Below are positions 6,345-7,448 of a DNA stretch of 7,448 nucleotides, one piece after another. The notes under the pieces were generated by a model that worked only from the letters and a program-made list of their open reading frames with translations, was not told the origin of the DNA and searched no databases. The stretch is taken from contig CAAEEC010000250.1 in NCBI GenBank assembly GCA_900754755.1, positions 1 through 7,448 on the forward strand, given 5' to 3'. The position numbers and the translations under genes are program-made. The stretch is from Clostridia bacterium. Its GTDB lineage: Bacteria; Bacillota; Clostridia; Christensenellales; Aristaeellaceae. How positions within the stretch are numbered: the first letter of the stretch is position 1; each line of letters begins with the position of its first letter.

Positions 6345-7346
6345 ATGAAGGATTTGTATCTGGTGACGGGAGCCGCCGGCCATTTGGGGCTGACCGTAGT
6401 CGAAGAATTGCGAAAAGAAGGCAAGACCGTGCGCGCCCTGGTGCTGCCCGGGGATAAGGCGGCTGGCAAGCTGCCCGCGGGCGTGGAAATCTGCGAGGGC
6501 GATGTGCTCAAGCCCGCCTCGCTGGACGCGTTTTTCGCCCACGGGGACGGCGAGAATTTGATCGTGATCCACTGCGCGGGCGTGGTGTCCATTGCCTCGC
6601 GTTTCATCCAAAAGGTCTACGACGTGAACTTCAAGGGCACGCAGAACATCGTGGAAATGTGCGAAACCTACGGCGCAAAGAAGCTGGTGTACGTCAGTTC
6701 CGTACACGCCATCCCCGAACTGCCCGCCGGGCAGGTGATGACGGAGATCGACGACTTCCATCCCGCGGACGTGGTGGGGCAGTACGCGCAAACCAAGTCC
6801 GCCGCTTCGGCCTGCGTATTGGAAGCGGCCAAGCGGGGATTGAACGCTTCCATCGTGCATCCCTCCGGCATTTGCGGCCCCAACGACTGGGGGCGCGGCC
6901 ACCTCACCCAGCTTGCCATCGACTATTGTAAGGGCCGCCTGCCCGCGGGCATCGAGGGCGGATACGATTTTGTGGACGTGCGCGACGTGGCCCGCGCCAT
7001 CGTGGCCTGCTGCGAAAAGGGGCAGCGCGGCGAGTGCTACATCCTCTCCAACCGCTATGTGACCGTGCGCGAAATGCTGGAACTGTTCCACGAAGCCACG
7101 GGCCTGCGCCGCGTGCGCCTGTATGTGCCCATCGGGCTGGCCAAGGCGTTCGCGCCGCTGTGCGAACTGTATTATCGCCTGGCGCGCCGCACGCCGCTGT
7201 ACACGTCCTATTCGCTGACCACGCTCACCGGCAACGCGAATTTCTCCCACGCCAAGGCCGACCGCGCTCTGGGCTATACCGTGCGCCCGTTCCGCGAAAC
7301 CGTGGCGGATACCATCGCTTGGCTGAAAAAGGCCAAGCGCATCTGA
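6345..7346 (+). CDS. NAD(P)-dependent epimerase/dehydratase-like extended short-chain dehydrogenase
   Basis: This is a 333-residue extended short-chain dehydrogenase/reductase of the epimerase/dihydroflavonol-reductase-like type, expected to be cytoplasmic. The Rossmann fingerprint GAAGHLG is at 9-15. GDVLKPASL (52-60) fits the adenine-binding Asp region, and HCAGVVS (77-82) is the NAG-like segment. The catalytic residues are Ser118/Ser119 in YVSSVH, and Tyr147 and Lys151 in YAQTK. HPSGICGPNDWG (172-183) and FVDVRDVARAI (209-219) are typical of the extended family, and the length is usual for it. The start at ATG 6345 places the fingerprint at the N-terminus and has a good Shine-Dalgarno sequence; a longer reading from 5973 would run antisense through the TetR gene and is rejected. 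Divergence from a TetR gene suggests induction by a ligand, perhaps the substrate. The actual substrate (sugar nucleotide, steroid-like, aldehyde or other) cannot be told from the sequence. Confidence 0.92.
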   Translation: MKDLYLVTGAAGHLGLTVVEELRKEGKTVRALVLPGDKAAGKLPAGVEICEGDVLKPASLDAFFAHGDGENLIVIHCAGVVSIASRFIQKVYDVNFKGTQNIVEMCETYGAKKLVYVSSVHAIPELPAGQVMTEIDDFHPADVVGQYAQTKSAASACVLEAAKRGLNASIVHPSGICGPNDWGRGHLTQLAIDYCKGRLPAGIEGGYDFVDVRDVARAIVACCEKGQRGECYILSNRYVTVREMLELFHEATGLRRVRLYVPIGLAKAFAPLCELYYRLARRTPLYTSYSLTTLTGNANFSHAKADRALGYTVRPFRETVADTIAWLKKAKRI

Positions 7347-7448
7347 AACCGGTGGAACGCTGGCGGCAAAGCAAGCTATAACCTTCTTCCCTTCCCTTTG
7401 TAATATCCTCCGTAAAGATTGGGCTTTGCGGGTAGAGATTTATCTCCA
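7347..7448. other. Non-coding 3' flank with a pyrimidine tract and a small hairpin
   Basis: I see no gene here. A pyrimidine-rich tract lies at 7382-7399. A hairpin pairs CCGTAAAG (7410-7417) with CTTTGCGG (7424-7431), with one T-G wobble and a six-base loop. No T-run follows, so it is at best a weak or factor-assisted transcription end for the dehydrogenase gene. It could equally belong to the leader of a gene beyond the window. Confidence 0.35.

Noticed and set aside
5676..7250. Open frame on the - strand opposite the dehydrogenase gene and running into the TetR gene (524 codons)
   Set aside because: It spans the divergent promoter region and is a mirror of the dehydrogenase on one side and an off-frame reading of TetR on the other. 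No domain is visible.
7435..7446. GAGAT-TT-ATCTC inverted repeat at the right edge
   Set aside because: The loop is too short for a stable five-pair stem, and the window ends two bases later, so nothing can be concluded.

Overview
The window is 7,448 bases of GC-rich bacterial DNA. It carries four complete protein genes, the 3' end of a fifth, and one divergent intergenic control region. I see no rRNA, tRNA, CRISPR array, insertion sequence or phage gene. The gene types suggest a high-GC member of the Clostridia/Firmicutes: an acylaminoacyl-peptidase-type S9 peptidase, a TetR regulator with a Firmicutes-type C-terminal domain, and strong purine-rich Shine-Dalgarno sequences. This placement is an inference from family resemblance, since no marker gene is present.

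Left part (1-4506, + strand). The end of an S9 serine peptidase overlaps by 8 bases the start of a 1,374-residue Lhr-type superfamily 2 helicase. The helicase has all the expected motifs and the long Lhr C-terminal region. The stop/start overlap suggests that the two genes are translated from one message.

Middle (4507-5556, + strand). After a 45-base gap comes a Fic-domain protein. It has an intact catalytic loop, an N-terminal motif resembling the auto-inhibitory helix of class II Fic proteins, and a C-terminal winged-helix DNA-binding domain. A linker encoded by three 12-base tandem repeats joins the domains. By hand counts of sample lines, its GC content is clearly lower than that of the helicase.

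Right part (5543-7346). A TetR-family repressor gene on the - strand converges on the Fic gene, and their coding ends overlap by 14 bases. The TetR gene is divergent from a + strand gene for an NAD(P)-dependent extended short-chain dehydrogenase/epimerase. The 241-base region between them holds what looks like a bidirectional promoter: a symmetric TATAAT box can serve as the -10 element on both strands, each with a -35-like box 17 bases away. An imperfect palindrome overlies the + strand -35 box and an inverted repeat lies in the dehydrogenase leader. The simplest reading is a TetR repressor that controls itself and the neighbouring dehydrogenase.

The last 102 bases (7347-7448) hold no gene I can support, only a pyrimidine-rich stretch and a small hairpin. 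I found no clearly new multi-gene system. The points most worth a second look are the symmetric divergent promoter and the Fic-winged-helix protein with its repeat linker beside lhr.
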